A stretch of DNA of 64,000 nt from Rhodoferax_B ferrireducens_A. Lineage in GTDB: Bacteria; Pseudomonadota; Gammaproteobacteria; Burkholderiales; Burkholderiaceae_C. This document shows, piece after piece, positions 39,723 to 48,573 of this stretch. Under the pieces are notes generated by a model. The model made no database searches. It was not told the origin of the DNA and was given only the letters and a program-made list of their open reading frames with translations. The DNA lies in the NCBI RefSeq assembly GCF_031458075.1, contig NZ_JAVDXT010000001.1, forward strand, positions 1,488,001-1,552,000, written 5' to 3'. Every line of letters starts with the position of its first letter. Position 1 is the stretch's first letter. The translations under genes were made by a program, and so were the position numbers.

Positions 39723-41390
39723 ATGGCATTCTTCAAAAAGCTGGCGCAGGCCAGCACGGCATTTTTAGCCTCGGCCCTGCTGCTCAGCGGCTGCGGCGGC
39801 GGCTCCGACGCGGTGAGCGCGTCGTCGACCGAGATGACGGCAACCGCCGGCGCTGGCGACATTCCGCCCGACACCAGCCCCGACACCTCGGTAGCCTGGG
39901 TGATGAGCTACTTCGGGCCCAACCAGGACCTGCCGAACGATTCCCTGCACCTGGCTTTCAGCACCGACGGCCTGAACTGGACCGGCCTGAATGATGGCAA
40001 GCCGGTGTACCAGGCGCCCACCACCATCCAGGGCATCGCCGGCTCCGGCCATATCCGCGACCCCTACATCCTGCGCAAGAACGACGGCAAGTTCGTCTAC
40101 ATCGCCACCGACTGGACCCTGGCGGTGAACGACTCGAATTACTGGAACCGGCCGAGCAAGCGCATCTTCGTCGCCGATTCGACCGACCTGATCACCTTCA
40201 CCAACCCGCGCTTCCTGACCATGGCCACGGCGCTGGGCAGCAACACCCAACCGCACGCCTGGGCGCCCGAGGCCTACTACGACCCGGACCGGCGCAAGTA
40301 CGCCATCGTCTGGTCGGGCAATGCCGACCGTGGCCGCACCTATGTGAGCTACACCAAGGACTTCAACAGCCTGGTGAACCCGGTGCCCGAGGTGCTGTTC
40401 GACCCCGGCTACGACGAGATCGACGCCACCGTCGTGCCGTTCAACGGCCGCAACTACCTGTTCTACAAGGACGAAACCGGCAGCGGCAAGGACATCCAGG
40501 TCGCCAAGTCCTCGGGCGCGGGCTTGCTGGCCGGTTCGTTCACCCGTATCTCGCCCAACTACCTGACGCGCGGCGCCAACCAGAGCGTGATGCAGGGCAC
40601 CGAGGGCCCGCTGGTCATCAAGGTGCCGGGCCAGGAGCGCTGGTACATGTATGCCGACTACTACGGCAATGGCGGCGTGTTCGGCTGCTGGACCACCACC
40701 AACCTGGACTCCGACCCGGCGACCTGGACCAAGCTGACCAATGGCGTGGACTTCAAGCTGCCCGAAGGCGTGCGCCATGCGAATACCGTGCGCGTCACCC
40801 AGGCCCAGCTGGACGCGCTGAAGGCGCACTACGGCGTGACCGTCACCCCCGTCAGCACCCGCATCAAGACCACTTATTCCGAAGGCGGCACGCCGTTCTA
40901 TGTGGCCCACGCCTGGTTCCACGGCATGATCACCCAGCTGAACGACACCGCCAACGGCCAGTTGCCGGCCGACTTCAAATGGAAGGCTGTGCCCGGCCTG
41001 GCCGACCCGATCGATCCCAACTTGGTGTCGTTCGAGGCCACCGGCTTTGCCGGCCGGTACTTGCGCATAGACAGCGCCAACCCGACCCGCTGGCCCACCG
41101 GCGGCAGCCTGACCCAGGCGAACCGCGGCTACGGCCTGGGCTGGATCGCCACGGCCGACAAGAAAAACCTGACCTGGGTTGACCCGTATGTGGACAGCAG
41201 CACCTTCAAGAGCGATGCCACCTTCCGCAAGGTGCCGGCCCTGAACGGCGATGCGAACATGGTGTCGCTGCAGTGGTACGGCAACACCACGCTGTACCTG
41301 CGCCACATGGCCTACCAGCTGCTGGGCCTGCCCAGCACCGGCAGCAGCCAGCAGAAGATAGACGCGTCCTTCACGCTGGAAACCCAGTAG
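39723..41390 (+). CDS. GH43-like glycosidase lipoprotein with AbfB domain
   Basis: A 555-residue lipoprotein (lipobox LLSGC, lipidated Cys24) with a five-bladed GH43-type propeller (about 55-395) and a C-terminal AbfB (CBM42-like) arabinofuranose-binding module (about 425-550; VSFEATGFAGRYLRI and LYLRHMAYQLLG are two of its trefoil repeats). The three GH43 catalytic acids are visible: Asp113 (HIRDPYIL), Asp234 (YDEIDATVV) and Glu294 (GTEGPLV). Removal of L-arabinofuranosyl groups from plant polysaccharides is the best guess. It has no sugar transporter or other glycosidase neighbour. Start ATG 39723 has a weak ribosome binding site; a leader ORF precedes it. A strong terminator follows. Confidence 0.85.
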   Translation: MAFFKKLAQASTAFLASALLLSGCGGGSDAVSASSTEMTATAGAGDIPPDTSPDTSVAWVMSYFGPNQDLPNDSLHLAFSTDGLNWTGLNDGKPVYQAPTTIQGIAGSGHIRDPYILRKNDGKFVYIATDWTLAVNDSNYWNRPSKRIFVADSTDLITFTNPRFLTMATALGSNTQPHAWAPEAYYDPDRRKYAIVWSGNADRGRTYVSYTKDFNSLVNPVPEVLFDPGYDEIDATVVPFNGRNYLFYKDETGSGKDIQVAKSSGAGLLAGSFTRISPNYLTRGANQSVMQGTEGPLVIKVPGQERWYMYADYYGNGGVFGCWTTTNLDSDPATWTKLTNGVDFKLPEGVRHANTVRVTQAQLDALKAHYGVTVTPVSTRIKTTYSEGGTPFYVAHAWFHGMITQLNDTANGQLPADFKWKAVPGLADPIDPNLVSFEATGFAGRYLRIDSANPTRWPTGGSLTQANRGYGLGWIATADKKNLTWVDPYVDSSTFKSDATFRKVPALNGDANMVSLQWYGNTTLYLRHMAYQLLGLPSTGSSQQKIDASFTLETQ

Positions 41391-41408
41391 GCGCAGGCTT
41401 TTCTCCCA

Positions 41409-41444
41409 CCGGTGCCCGTCTGCGGGCGGGCACCGGACTTTTTT
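41409..41444 (+). terminator. Rho-independent terminator after the GH43 gene
   Basis: Perfect 10-bp stem CCGGTGCCCG / CGGGCACCGG with an 8-nt loop, followed by ACTTTTTT. It ends the GH43 transcript and separates it from the PEP-CTERM gene starting at 41463. Confidence 0.9.
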
Positions 41445-41462
41445 ATTCCATGGGTTGAGACT

Positions 41463-42110
41463 ATGAAAAACACAATTTCCCGTTGCGTGGGCGCAGCCTG
41501 CCTGGTGGCCGGTGCCTTGGGTTTGCCGGTGACGGCAGTGGCCGTGCCGGTGACCTCTCTGGTTGGGGCTACGCAGCTGACTATGCCGATCAACAATATT
41601 TACCGCGGCAGCGGTCCGCTGCAGCTGGCGCCCGGCATCACCTGGACCAGTACCGGCGCCAATTCGATGTTCGGCAATACCGATGGCTACGGCTTTGACG
41701 CGAATGGCGACTGGAATTCCGACATGACCATGGTGGCCACCAACGACGCCACGACCACCACCATGACCTTCACCTTCGACACCGCGGTGTCGGGCTTTGG
41801 TGGCTTCTTCAACTGGGCGCCTAGCGACAGCACGGCGGCCATCGCCGCCTATGACGCCAACAATGTGCTGCTGGATGCGCTGCAGTTCAGTTTTCTGACC
41901 GACGGCAGCTTGAACTCTGGGCAGTTTTTAGGCTTCCAGGAGTCGGGCGCCATCATCAAGTCCTTCACCATCACCGGCCTGTATGTGGCCGGCGCCGACT
42001 TCGAAGTCAAAGCCGTGCCCGAACCCGGCACCCTGGCCCTGACCCTGGTCGGTCTGGGCATGCTGGGCTGGACGGCACGGCGCAAGGCCCAGCAGGAAGA
42101 TAGGGTATAA
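41463..42110 (+). CDS. PEP-CTERM sorting-domain protein
   Basis: A 215-residue exported protein. The N-terminal signal (RCVGAACLVAGALGLPVTAVA) is followed by a Thr/Asp-rich beta domain (TTTMTFTFDTAVSGFGGFFN) and the exosortase signal VPEPGTLALTLVGLGMLGW with TARRKAQQEDRV. Function of the globular part is unknown. It is the second PEP-CTERM protein in the window and unrelated to the one at 17638 outside the sorting tail. The reading frame extends back to 41412, but ATG 41463 starts the signal peptide. Its transcript is separated from GH43 by the terminator at 41409-41444. Confidence 0.87.
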   Translation: MKNTISRCVGAACLVAGALGLPVTAVAVPVTSLVGATQLTMPINNIYRGSGPLQLAPGITWTSTGANSMFGNTDGYGFDANGDWNSDMTMVATNDATTTTMTFTFDTAVSGFGGFFNWAPSDSTAAIAAYDANNVLLDALQFSFLTDGSLNSGQFLGFQESGAIIKSFTITGLYVAGADFEVKAVPEPGTLALTLVGLGMLGWTARRKAQQEDRV

Positions 42111-42164
42111 AAAAAGCTGCTAGCGCATATAGAGTATGCGGTAGCAGCTATTGATTGGATAGCA
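42109..42164 (-). repeat. Two-hairpin intergenic repeat, copy 10
   Basis: Reverse copy. GCTGCTAGCGCATA-TAGAG-TATGCGGTAGCAGC forms a 14-bp-arm hairpin, and the distal arm GCTATTGATTGGATAGC follows. A GC-rich CCCCGGC/GCCGGGG hairpin at about 42166-42186 stands between it and the aminotransferase stop. Confidence 0.7.
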
Positions 42165-42193
42165 AGCCCCGGCCTCACGCCGGGGCAGGGTGT

Positions 42194-43390
42194 TTAAACC
42201 ACCTTGGCGATGGAGGCGCAGACGTAGTCGATGTTCTTGCTGTTCAGCGCGGCCACGCACATGCGGCCGGTGTCGGTGCCGTAGACGCCGAACTCGTTGC
42301 GCAGGCGCACCATCTGGTCCTTGCTCAGGCCGGAGTAGCTGAACATGCCGATCTGGCTGGTGATGAAGCTCATGTCTTGCTGCACGCCGGCGGCCTTCAG
42401 GCCGTCGACCAGCTTTTGGCGCATGGCCTTGATGCGCACGCGCATTTCGCCCAGTTCGCTTTCCCACTGGGCGCGCAGCTCGGGGGTGTTCAGCACCGTG
42501 GCCACGACGGTGGCGCCGTGGATTTGCGGGTTGCTGTAGTTGGTGCGGATGCAGATCTTCAGCTGGCTCAGCACGCGGCCGGCTTCTTCCTTGGATTCGC
42601 ACAGCACGCTCAGGGCGCCCACACGTTCGCCGTACAGGCTGAAGCTCTTGCTGAACGAGGTGGAGACCAAGAAGCTCAGGCCGGCGGCGACGAACTTGCC
42701 GATGACAGCGCCATCTTCCTTGATGCCGTAGCCGAAGCCCTGGTAGGCCATGTCGAGGAAGGGGGTCAGGTTGCGGGCCTTGACCACGGCAACCACTTGG
42801 TCCCATTCGGCGGCGGTGATGTCGTAGCCGGTGGGGTTATGGCAGCAGGCGTGTAGCACCACGATGGTGCCGGCAGCGGCAGCGTTCAGCGAGGCCAGCA
42901 TGCCTTCGAAGTTGACGCCGCGCTTGGCCGCGTCGTAGTAGGCGTAGCTGTCGACTTCGAAACCGGCGTTCTGGAACAGCGCGCGGTGGTTTTCCCAGCT
43001 CGGGTCGCTGATCAGCACCTTGGCTGTGGGGTTCAGCTTCTTCAGGAAGTCGGCGCCGATTTTCAGGCCGCCGGTGCCGCCAATGCCTTGCACGGTGACC
43101 GCGCGGCCCGAGGTGACGGGTTCGGAATCGGCACCGAAGACCAGGCCTTTGACGGCCGAGTCATAGGCCGCCACGCCGTCGATCGGCAGATAGCCGCGGG
43201 GCTTGGGGGCGTCGGTCATTTGCTTTTCCACGGCTTGCACGCAGGCCAGCAGCGGCAGCTTGCCGTTGTCGTCGAAGTACACGCCCACGCCCAGGTTCAC
43301 TTTGTTGGGGTTGGTGTCGGCGTTGAATTGCTCGTTCAGGCCCAGGATCGGGTCGCGCGGTGCCATTTCGACGGCGGTGAACAATGACAT
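42194..43390 (-). CDS. Aromatic/aspartate aminotransferase (AspC/TyrB family)
   Basis: A 398-residue class Ia aminotransferase that interconverts aspartate, tyrosine or phenylalanine with their 2-oxo acids. MSLFTAVEMAPRDPILGLNE, VNLGVGVYFDDNGKLPLL, HACCHNPTGYDIT (PLP-Asn and Asp region), and the PLP lysine in STSFSKSFSLYGERVG are all present, as is the substrate-carboxylate Arg near GRMCVAALNS. AspC and TyrB cannot be separated by eye. AGGAC lies 8 bp before ATG 43390. A gap of 251 bp (43391-43641), with repeat copy 11, separates it from the divergent channel gene. Confidence 0.95.
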   Translation of the reverse strand: MSLFTAVEMAPRDPILGLNEQFNADTNPNKVNLGVGVYFDDNGKLPLLACVQAVEKQMTDAPKPRGYLPIDGVAAYDSAVKGLVFGADSEPVTSGRAVTVQGIGGTGGLKIGADFLKKLNPTAKVLISDPSWENHRALFQNAGFEVDSYAYYDAAKRGVNFEGMLASLNAAAAGTIVVLHACCHNPTGYDITAAEWDQVVAVVKARNLTPFLDMAYQGFGYGIKEDGAVIGKFVAAGLSFLVSTSFSKSFSLYGERVGALSVLCESKEEAGRVLSQLKICIRTNYSNPQIHGATVVATVLNTPELRAQWESELGEMRVRIKAMRQKLVDGLKAAGVQQDMSFITSQIGMFSYSGLSKDQMVRLRNEFGVYGTDTGRMCVAALNSKNIDYVCASIAKVV

Positions 43391-43525
43391 GGAAAAGTCC
43401 TATGGAGTTGGTCTGGAAGAGGGCGCCCGGCGCGGCAAAGCATGCACGGGCAACCTGGAATTTTAGCCGCCGCCGTAGCCAACCCGGCTGCCGGAATTGC
43501 ATGGAACCATGTTGGTTGCCGGAGT

Positions 43526-43600
43526 GGTACTATTATTTTGATAGCTGCTTGCGCAATCAAAATATGCGTGAACTGCCGATTTGGCTTGTATTTTGAAGCT
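43526..43600 (+). repeat. Two-hairpin intergenic repeat, copy 11
   Basis: ACTATTATTTTGATAGCTGCTTGCGCAATC and AATATGCGTGAACTGCC, followed by GATTTGGCTTGTATTTTG. It lies in the divergent gap between the aminotransferase and channel genes. Confidence 0.6.
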
Positions 43601-43641
43601 GTGCCGCCGGGGCGGCAGCTGGCTTGCCGGACAATCGCGCC

Positions 43642-44307
43642 ATGCGTTATCTGCGTCTCTACATCACCACCCGCCGCCATCCGTCCGCGATCCTGCTCAT
43701 GGTGCAGCTGCTGGGCATGGTGCTGTATCCATTTATTGAGAACACCGAGGCCGGGCGCATAGGCTTTGGCGCCTTCGGCATCGTGGTGCTGTTCATCACC
43801 ACCCGCATGGTGCGGCGCACGCCGGGCCTGACCTGGGTCAGCGTCTGCATCGCCTTGCCGGCCATCGTGCTGCTGGCGCTGCAGGCCTTGTTCGGCATGC
43901 CAGAGCTGCTGCCCTGGTCGGCGGGGCTGGAGGCGGTGTTCTACTTTTATGCGGCCTTCAGCCTGATCGCCTACATGCTGGAAGACCACCGTGCGACCAC
44001 CGACGAGCTGTTTGCCGCCGGCGCCACCTTCACCCTGCTGGCCTGGGCGTTTACCTATCTGTTTGTGCTGACCCAGGCGCTGCAACCCGGCTGCTTTGCG
44101 GCGGCGGTGAACTCGGGCGATCCGCGCAGCTGGACCGAGCTGATGTTTCTGAGCTTTGCGCTGCTGTCCAGCACCGGCATCGGCGACGTGATCCCCATCA
44201 CCCCGCATGCGCGCGCGCTGGCCAGCCTGGAGATGTTCACCGGGGTGATCTACCTGGCGGCGGTGGTGTCGCGTCTGATTGGTTTGACCCTGGTGTCGCA
44301 CAAGTAA
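43642..44307 (+). CDS. Two-pore-loop ion-channel-domain membrane protein
   Basis: A 221-residue inner-membrane protein with about six hydrophobic segments. The last two flank SFALLSSTGIGDVIPITPHA, an ion-channel pore loop whose filter reads STGIGD instead of the potassium signature TVGYGD. The last helix is EMFTGVIYLAAVVSRLIGLT. This fits the 'ion channel' family of bacterial proteins that resemble potassium channels but have no regulatory RCK domain; ion selectivity is uncertain. ATG 43642 is used rather than TTG 43624. The LexA-type box for uvrB lies 2 bp beyond its stop. Confidence 0.75.
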   Translation: MRYLRLYITTRRHPSAILLMVQLLGMVLYPFIENTEAGRIGFGAFGIVVLFITTRMVRRTPGLTWVSVCIALPAIVLLALQALFGMPELLPWSAGLEAVFYFYAAFSLIAYMLEDHRATTDELFAAGATFTLLAWAFTYLFVLTQALQPGCFAAAVNSGDPRSWTELMFLSFALLSSTGIGDVIPITPHARALASLEMFTGVIYLAAVVSRLIGLTLVSHK

Positions 44308-44309
44308 AC

Positions 44310-44325
44310 CTGTATTCCTATACAG
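44310..44325 (+). promoter_or_regulatory. LexA (SOS) box upstream of uvrB
   Basis: CTGTATTCCTATACAG is a perfect palindrome fitting the gammaproteobacterial and betaproteobacterial LexA consensus CTGT-N8-ACAG. It ends 46 bp before the uvrB ATG, in position to block its promoter. Site found by reading; no binding data. Confidence 0.85.
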
Positions 44326-44371
44326 TATTGGGTTTTCTGCCGCTATCCCGTCGATTTGGAGTCTGCGCCCC

Positions 44372-46474
44372 ATGACTGAAACCGTGTCCCTGTATCCGTC
44401 CACCTCTCCCGAGCAGCCGGCCGGCGAATTCATCCACTTCCCCGATTCCCCGTTCGAGCTGTTCATGCCGTACCCGCCGGCCGGCGACCAGCCCGAGGCG
44501 ATCCGGCAACTGGTGGAGGGCGTGAACGACGGCGAGGTGTTCCAGACCCTGCTGGGCGTGACCGGCTCGGGCAAGACCTACACCATGGCCAATGTGATCG
44601 CCCGCCTGGGTCGGCCGGCCATCGTGTTCGCGCCGAACAAGACCCTGGCGGCCCAGCTGTACAGCGAGTTCCGCGAGTTTTTTCCGAACAATGCGGTCGA
44701 GTACTTCGTCAGCTACTACGACTACTACCAACCCGAGGCCTATGTGCCGCAGCGTGACCTGTTCATCGAGAAGGACAGCGCCATCAACGAGCACATCGAG
44801 CAGATGCGGCTGAGCTGCACCAAGAGCGTGATGGAGCGGCGCGACGTGGTGATCGTGGCCACGGTCTCGGCCATTTACGGTATCGGTGAGCCCGAGAGCT
44901 ACCACCGCATGGTGATGACCTTGCGCACCGGCGACAAGATGGGTCAGCGCGACGTGATCGCCCAGCTGATCCGCATGCAGTACCAGCGCAACGACATGGA
45001 GTTCAGCCGCGGCAAGTTCCGCGTCCGTGGCGACACCATCGACGTGTTCCCCGCCGAGCATTCCGAGCTGGCGATCCGCATCGAGCTGTTCGACGACGAG
45101 GTCGAAACCCTGCAGCTGTTCGACCCGCTGACCGGCCGTATCCGGCAGAAGATCCCGCGCTTCACCGTCTACCCCAGCAGCCATTACGTGACGCCGCGCG
45201 ACAAGGTGCTGGCGGCGGTAGAGACCATCAAGATGGAGTTGTCGGACCGGCTGAAAGAGCTGGTCAGTGCCGGCAAGCTGGTGGAGGCCCAGCGGCTCGA
45301 GCAGCGCACCCGGTTTGACCTGGAAATGCTGACCGAGATCGGCCATTGCAAGGGTATCGAGAACTACACCCGGCATCTGAGCGCCGCCTTGCCGGGCGAG
45401 CCGCCGTCCACGCTGACCGACTACCTGCCCAAGGACGCGCTGATGTTCCTGGACGAAAGCCACATCCTGATCGGCCAGTTCGGCGGCATGTACAACGGCG
45501 ACAGGGCACGCAAGACCACGCTGGTGGAATATGGCTTTCGCCTGCCCAGCGCGCTGGACAACCGGCCGCTGAAGTTCGAAGAATTCGAAACCAAGATGCG
45601 CCAGGCGGTGTTCGTCACGGCCACCCCCGGCAACTGGGAAAAGGAGCACACCGGCCAAGTGGTCGAGCAGCTGGTGCGGCCCACCGGCCTGGTCGATCCG
45701 CAGGTCGAGGTGCGGCCCGCCACCCACCAGGTCGACGATGTGCTGCAGGAGATCCGCATTCGGGTCGAGAAGAACGAGCGGGTTTTCATCACCACGCTGA
45801 CCAAGCGCATGGCCGAGCAGCTGACCGACTATTTGACCGAAAACGGCGTCAAGGTGCGCTACCTGCACAGCGACGTGGACACGGTGGAGCGGGTCGAGAT
45901 CCTGCGCGATTTACGCCTGGGTGCCTTCGATGTGCTGGTGGGCATCAACCTGCTGCGCGAAGGGCTGGACGTGCCCGAGGTATCGCTGGTGGCGATTCTG
46001 GACGCCGACAAGGAAGGTTTTTTGCGCTCCGAGCGTTCATTGATCCAGACCATTGGTCGGGCCGCGCGGAACTTAAATGGCCGGGCCATTCTCTATGCCG
46101 ACAAGGTCACCGATTCGATGCGCAAGGCGATCGACGAAACCGAGCGGCGTCGGACCAAGCAGATTGCGCACAACCTGGCCCAGGGCATCACGCCGCGCAG
46201 CATCATCAAGCAGGTGAAAGACCTGATCGACGGTGTGTACAGCGAGAAATCAGGCCGTGAGGCCGAGAAACTGGAACAGGACGCGATCCAGCGCGCCAAG
46301 GTGGAGGACATGGGCGAGAAAGACATTGCCCGCGAAATCAAACGCCTGGAAAAGCTGATGCTGGAGCATGCAAAGAACCTGGAGTTCGAGAAGGCTGCCC
46401 GGGTCCGCGACCAGCTGGCGCTGCTGAAGACCCAGGCCTTCGGCGCCTCGGGCCACGACAACGTGGTGCTGTAA
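44372..46474 (+). CDS. uvrB: Excinuclease ABC subunit B
   Basis: DNA-damage-verifying helicase subunit of nucleotide excision repair, handing lesions from UvrA to UvrC. The 700-residue product has Walker A LLGVTGSGKTYTMA, the beta-hairpin FVSYYDYYQPEAYVPQ that inserts in DNA, the DEAD-box-type LMFLDESHILIGQFGGMY, helicase motif VI LIQTIGRAARNLNGRAIL, and the C-terminal UVR motif (LEKLMLEHAKNLEFEKAARV) that binds UvrC. Length is normal (670-700). It sits behind a perfect LexA box at 44310-44325, so SOS control is expected. Confidence 0.98.
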   Translation: MTETVSLYPSTSPEQPAGEFIHFPDSPFELFMPYPPAGDQPEAIRQLVEGVNDGEVFQTLLGVTGSGKTYTMANVIARLGRPAIVFAPNKTLAAQLYSEFREFFPNNAVEYFVSYYDYYQPEAYVPQRDLFIEKDSAINEHIEQMRLSCTKSVMERRDVVIVATVSAIYGIGEPESYHRMVMTLRTGDKMGQRDVIAQLIRMQYQRNDMEFSRGKFRVRGDTIDVFPAEHSELAIRIELFDDEVETLQLFDPLTGRIRQKIPRFTVYPSSHYVTPRDKVLAAVETIKMELSDRLKELVSAGKLVEAQRLEQRTRFDLEMLTEIGHCKGIENYTRHLSAALPGEPPSTLTDYLPKDALMFLDESHILIGQFGGMYNGDRARKTTLVEYGFRLPSALDNRPLKFEEFETKMRQAVFVTATPGNWEKEHTGQVVEQLVRPTGLVDPQVEVRPATHQVDDVLQEIRIRVEKNERVFITTLTKRMAEQLTDYLTENGVKVRYLHSDVDTVERVEILRDLRLGAFDVLVGINLLREGLDVPEVSLVAILDADKEGFLRSERSLIQTIGRAARNLNGRAILYADKVTDSMRKAIDETERRRTKQIAHNLAQGITPRSIIKQVKDLIDGVYSEKSGREAEKLEQDAIQRAKVEDMGEKDIAREIKRLEKLMLEHAKNLEFEKAARVRDQLALLKTQAFGASGHDNVVL

Positions 46475-46548
46475 GCTGCCGCAAAAAGACCTATCGTTCT
46501 AAATGTGACTGATTAGTATCGTTACCCGACGGATTTGATGGGCTTCTC

Positions 46549-46557
46549 TGCTATAAT
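46549..46557 (+). promoter_or_regulatory. Extended -10 promoter for the isc operon
   Basis: TGCTATAAT, an exact extended -10 (TG-N-TATAAT), stands about 150 bp before iscR. No good -35 is seen at 17 bp. The upstream GACT-GATT-AGTA (46507-46518) recalls an IscR type-1 site but with a spacer one base short, so autoregulation by IscR is only suspected. Confidence 0.6.
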
Positions 46558-46707
46558 CGCTCTGTCAATAAAGAAAAACCAGCAGTTGAGGGCGCGCAAC
46601 CGTGATTAAAGCGGTTGCAAGCTGGAGGAAAAGGGTGCCGGGGTCTGTTGAAACGCAGTTTCGGCCCGATGTTCACAACCAGTACAGCCAACCAGAAGGA
46701 GCTTGCG

Positions 46708-47244
46708 ATGCGACTCACCACCAAAGGCCGTTTTGCGGTCACCGCCATGATTGATCTGGCCTTGCGCCAAAACAACGGCCCCGTCACGCTGGCCGCTATC
46801 AGCCAGCGCCAGCAGATTTCCCTGTCTTACCTCGAGCAGTTGTTCGGCAAATTGCGCCGCCACGATCTGGTGGAGTCCACCCGCGGCCCTGGCGGCGGTT
46901 ACACCCTGGGCCGCAAGGCAGCCGAGATCACCGTTGCCGACATCATCGTGTCGGTGGACGAACCCATCGATGCCACCCAGTGCGGCGGCAAGGAAAACTG
47001 CCTGGGCGAAGCCGGTCGTTGCATGACCCACGATCTCTGGGCCTCTCTGAATACCCGCATGGTCGAGTTCCTGGATTCCGTCAGCCTGCAGAAGCTGGTC
47101 GACGAACAGCTCGCTAAGGGCGTGCAGATCGAAAGCAAGCCCATGGTCAAGCGTGCGATCTCCAGCATGCCGGTCGTGAAGCCCATGCGCATCACCGGGC
47201 CGAATTCGGTTTTTGCCCTTGGCAACGTGTTTGCCAAGTCGTAA
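46708..47244 (+). CDS. iscR: Iron-sulfur cluster regulator IscR
   Basis: A 178-residue Rrf2-family repressor/activator that binds a [2Fe-2S] cluster and adjusts isc expression to Fe-S demand. The winged helix is at residues 1-80 (LTTKGRFAVTAMIDLALRQN, RGPGGGYTLGRKAAEI). Cluster ligands are C92, C98 and C105 with H108 (CGGKENCLGEAGRCMTH), one residue wider than the E. coli spacing. The ATG at 46708 with GAAGGAG upstream is chosen over the longer frame. The C-terminal tail ends in AKS, and its last 24 bp are repeated just after the stop (see 47222-47273). It heads iscRSUA-hscBA-fdx. Confidence 0.97.
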   Translation: MRLTTKGRFAVTAMIDLALRQNNGPVTLAAISQRQQISLSYLEQLFGKLRRHDLVESTRGPGGGYTLGRKAAEITVADIIVSVDEPIDATQCGGKENCLGEAGRCMTHDLWASLNTRMVEFLDSVSLQKLVDEQLAKGVQIESKPMVKRAISSMPVVKPMRITGPNSVFALGNVFAKS

Positions 47245-47273
47245 TGTCTGCAACGTGTTTGCCAAATCGTAAT
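47222..47273 (+). repeat. Local duplication of the iscR 3' end
   Basis: GCAACGTGTTTGCCAAGTCG + TAAT (47222-47245) recurs as GCAACGTGTTTGCCAAATCG + TAAT at 47250-47273, 23 of 24 matching, offset 28 bp. A short tandem duplication spanning the iscR stop, followed by one substitution, explains it. Confidence 0.8.
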
Positions 47274-47329
47274 TTCTTAACAGCGCTTTTTTAAAGCCAG
47301 CCTTCACCGAGATTTTTGAGAGCTAGCCA

Positions 47330-48550
47330 ATGGACACCACCCCCCATTTCCCCATTTACATGGACTACAGCGCCACCAACCCCTGCGACGAGCGGGTAGT
47401 GGATGCGATGATTCCCTGGTTGCGCGAGCATTTCGGCAACCCCGCATCCCGCAGCCATGCATGGGGCTGGGAGGCGGAAGCCGCGGTCGAAAAAGCCCGC
47501 GAGCAGGTGGCAGCACTGATTGGCGCCGACCCGCGTGAAATCGTCTGGACCTCGGGCGCGACCGAGTCCAACAACCTGGCGCTCAAAGGCGCCGCGCATT
47601 TCTACAAGACCAAGGGCAAGCACATCATCACAGTGAAGACCGAGCACAAAGCCGTGCTCGATACCTGCCGTGAGCTGGAGCGCCAAGGCTTTGAAGTGAC
47701 CTATCTGGATGTGCAGGCCGACGGCCTGGTCGATCTGGAAGTCTTCAAGGCGGCGATCCGCCCCGACACGATTCTGGCCAGCGTCATGTACGTGAACAAC
47801 GAAATCGGCGTGATCCAGGATATCGCTGCCATCGGTGCGGTCTGCCGCGAAAAGGGCGTGATCTTCCATTCCGATGCAGCGCAAGCCACCGGCCGCGTCG
47901 CGTTTGATATTTCCACCATGCCGGTGGATCTGATGAGCCTGACCTCGCACAAAACCTATGGCCCCAAAGGCATAGGCGCGCTGTTCGTACGCCGCAAGCC
48001 ACGCATCCGCCTGGAAGCGCAAATGCACGGTGGTGGCCATGAGCGCGGCATGCGCTCCGGCACCTTGCCGACCCACCAGATCGTCGGCATGGGCGAGGCC
48101 TACCGCATCGCCAAGGAAGAAATGGCGGTGGAAAACCAACGCATCCAGGCCTTGCACGACCGCATGCTGGCTGGCCTGAAAGGCATCGAGCAGGTGTTCA
48201 TCAACGGCCACGAAACCCAGCGCGTGCCGCACAACCTGAACATGAGCTTCAACTACGTCGAAGGCGAGTCGCTGATCATGGGCATCAAGGGCCTGGCCGT
48301 GTCCAGTGGCTCGGCATGCACCTCGGCCAGTTTAGAACCCAGCTATGTGCTGCGCGCCCTGGGCCGCAGCGACGAGCTGGCCCACAGCAGCCTGCGCATG
48401 ACGATTGGCCGCTGGACCACCGAAGCCGACATCGACTACGCGGTCGATACCATCAAGGTCAACGTGGCCAAGCTGCGCGACCTGAGCCCTTTATGGGAGA
48501 TGTACCAAGATGGCATCGACATCAGCACCATCCAATGGTCGGCACACTGA
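47330..48550 (+). CDS. iscS: Cysteine desulfurase IscS
   Basis: PLP enzyme that removes sulfur from cysteine and passes persulfide to IscU, and to other acceptors for thiolated tRNA and thiamine. The 406-residue product shows FPIYMDYSATNPCDERVV, the PLP Lys in MSLTSHKTYGPKG, and the mobile-loop catalytic Cys in VSSGSACTSASLEPSYVL; the C-terminus ISTIQWSAH is the conserved IscS tail. Length equals E. coli IscS (404) closely. The gap of 85 bp after iscR contains the small duplication. It is followed by iscU at 23 bp. Confidence 0.98.
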   Translation: MDTTPHFPIYMDYSATNPCDERVVDAMIPWLREHFGNPASRSHAWGWEAEAAVEKAREQVAALIGADPREIVWTSGATESNNLALKGAAHFYKTKGKHIITVKTEHKAVLDTCRELERQGFEVTYLDVQADGLVDLEVFKAAIRPDTILASVMYVNNEIGVIQDIAAIGAVCREKGVIFHSDAAQATGRVAFDISTMPVDLMSLTSHKTYGPKGIGALFVRRKPRIRLEAQMHGGGHERGMRSGTLPTHQIVGMGEAYRIAKEEMAVENQRIQALHDRMLAGLKGIEQVFINGHETQRVPHNLNMSFNYVEGESLIMGIKGLAVSSGSACTSASLEPSYVLRALGRSDELAHSSLRMTIGRWTTEADIDYAVDTIKVNVAKLRDLSPLWEMYQDGIDISTIQWSAH

Positions 48551-48573
48551 TTTGAATTGAAGAGGTAAACACC

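Noticed and set aside
46507..46518. IscR type-1-like site (GACT-GATT-AGTA)
   Set aside because: Spacer one base short and flanks do not match well; kept only as a note with the promoter.
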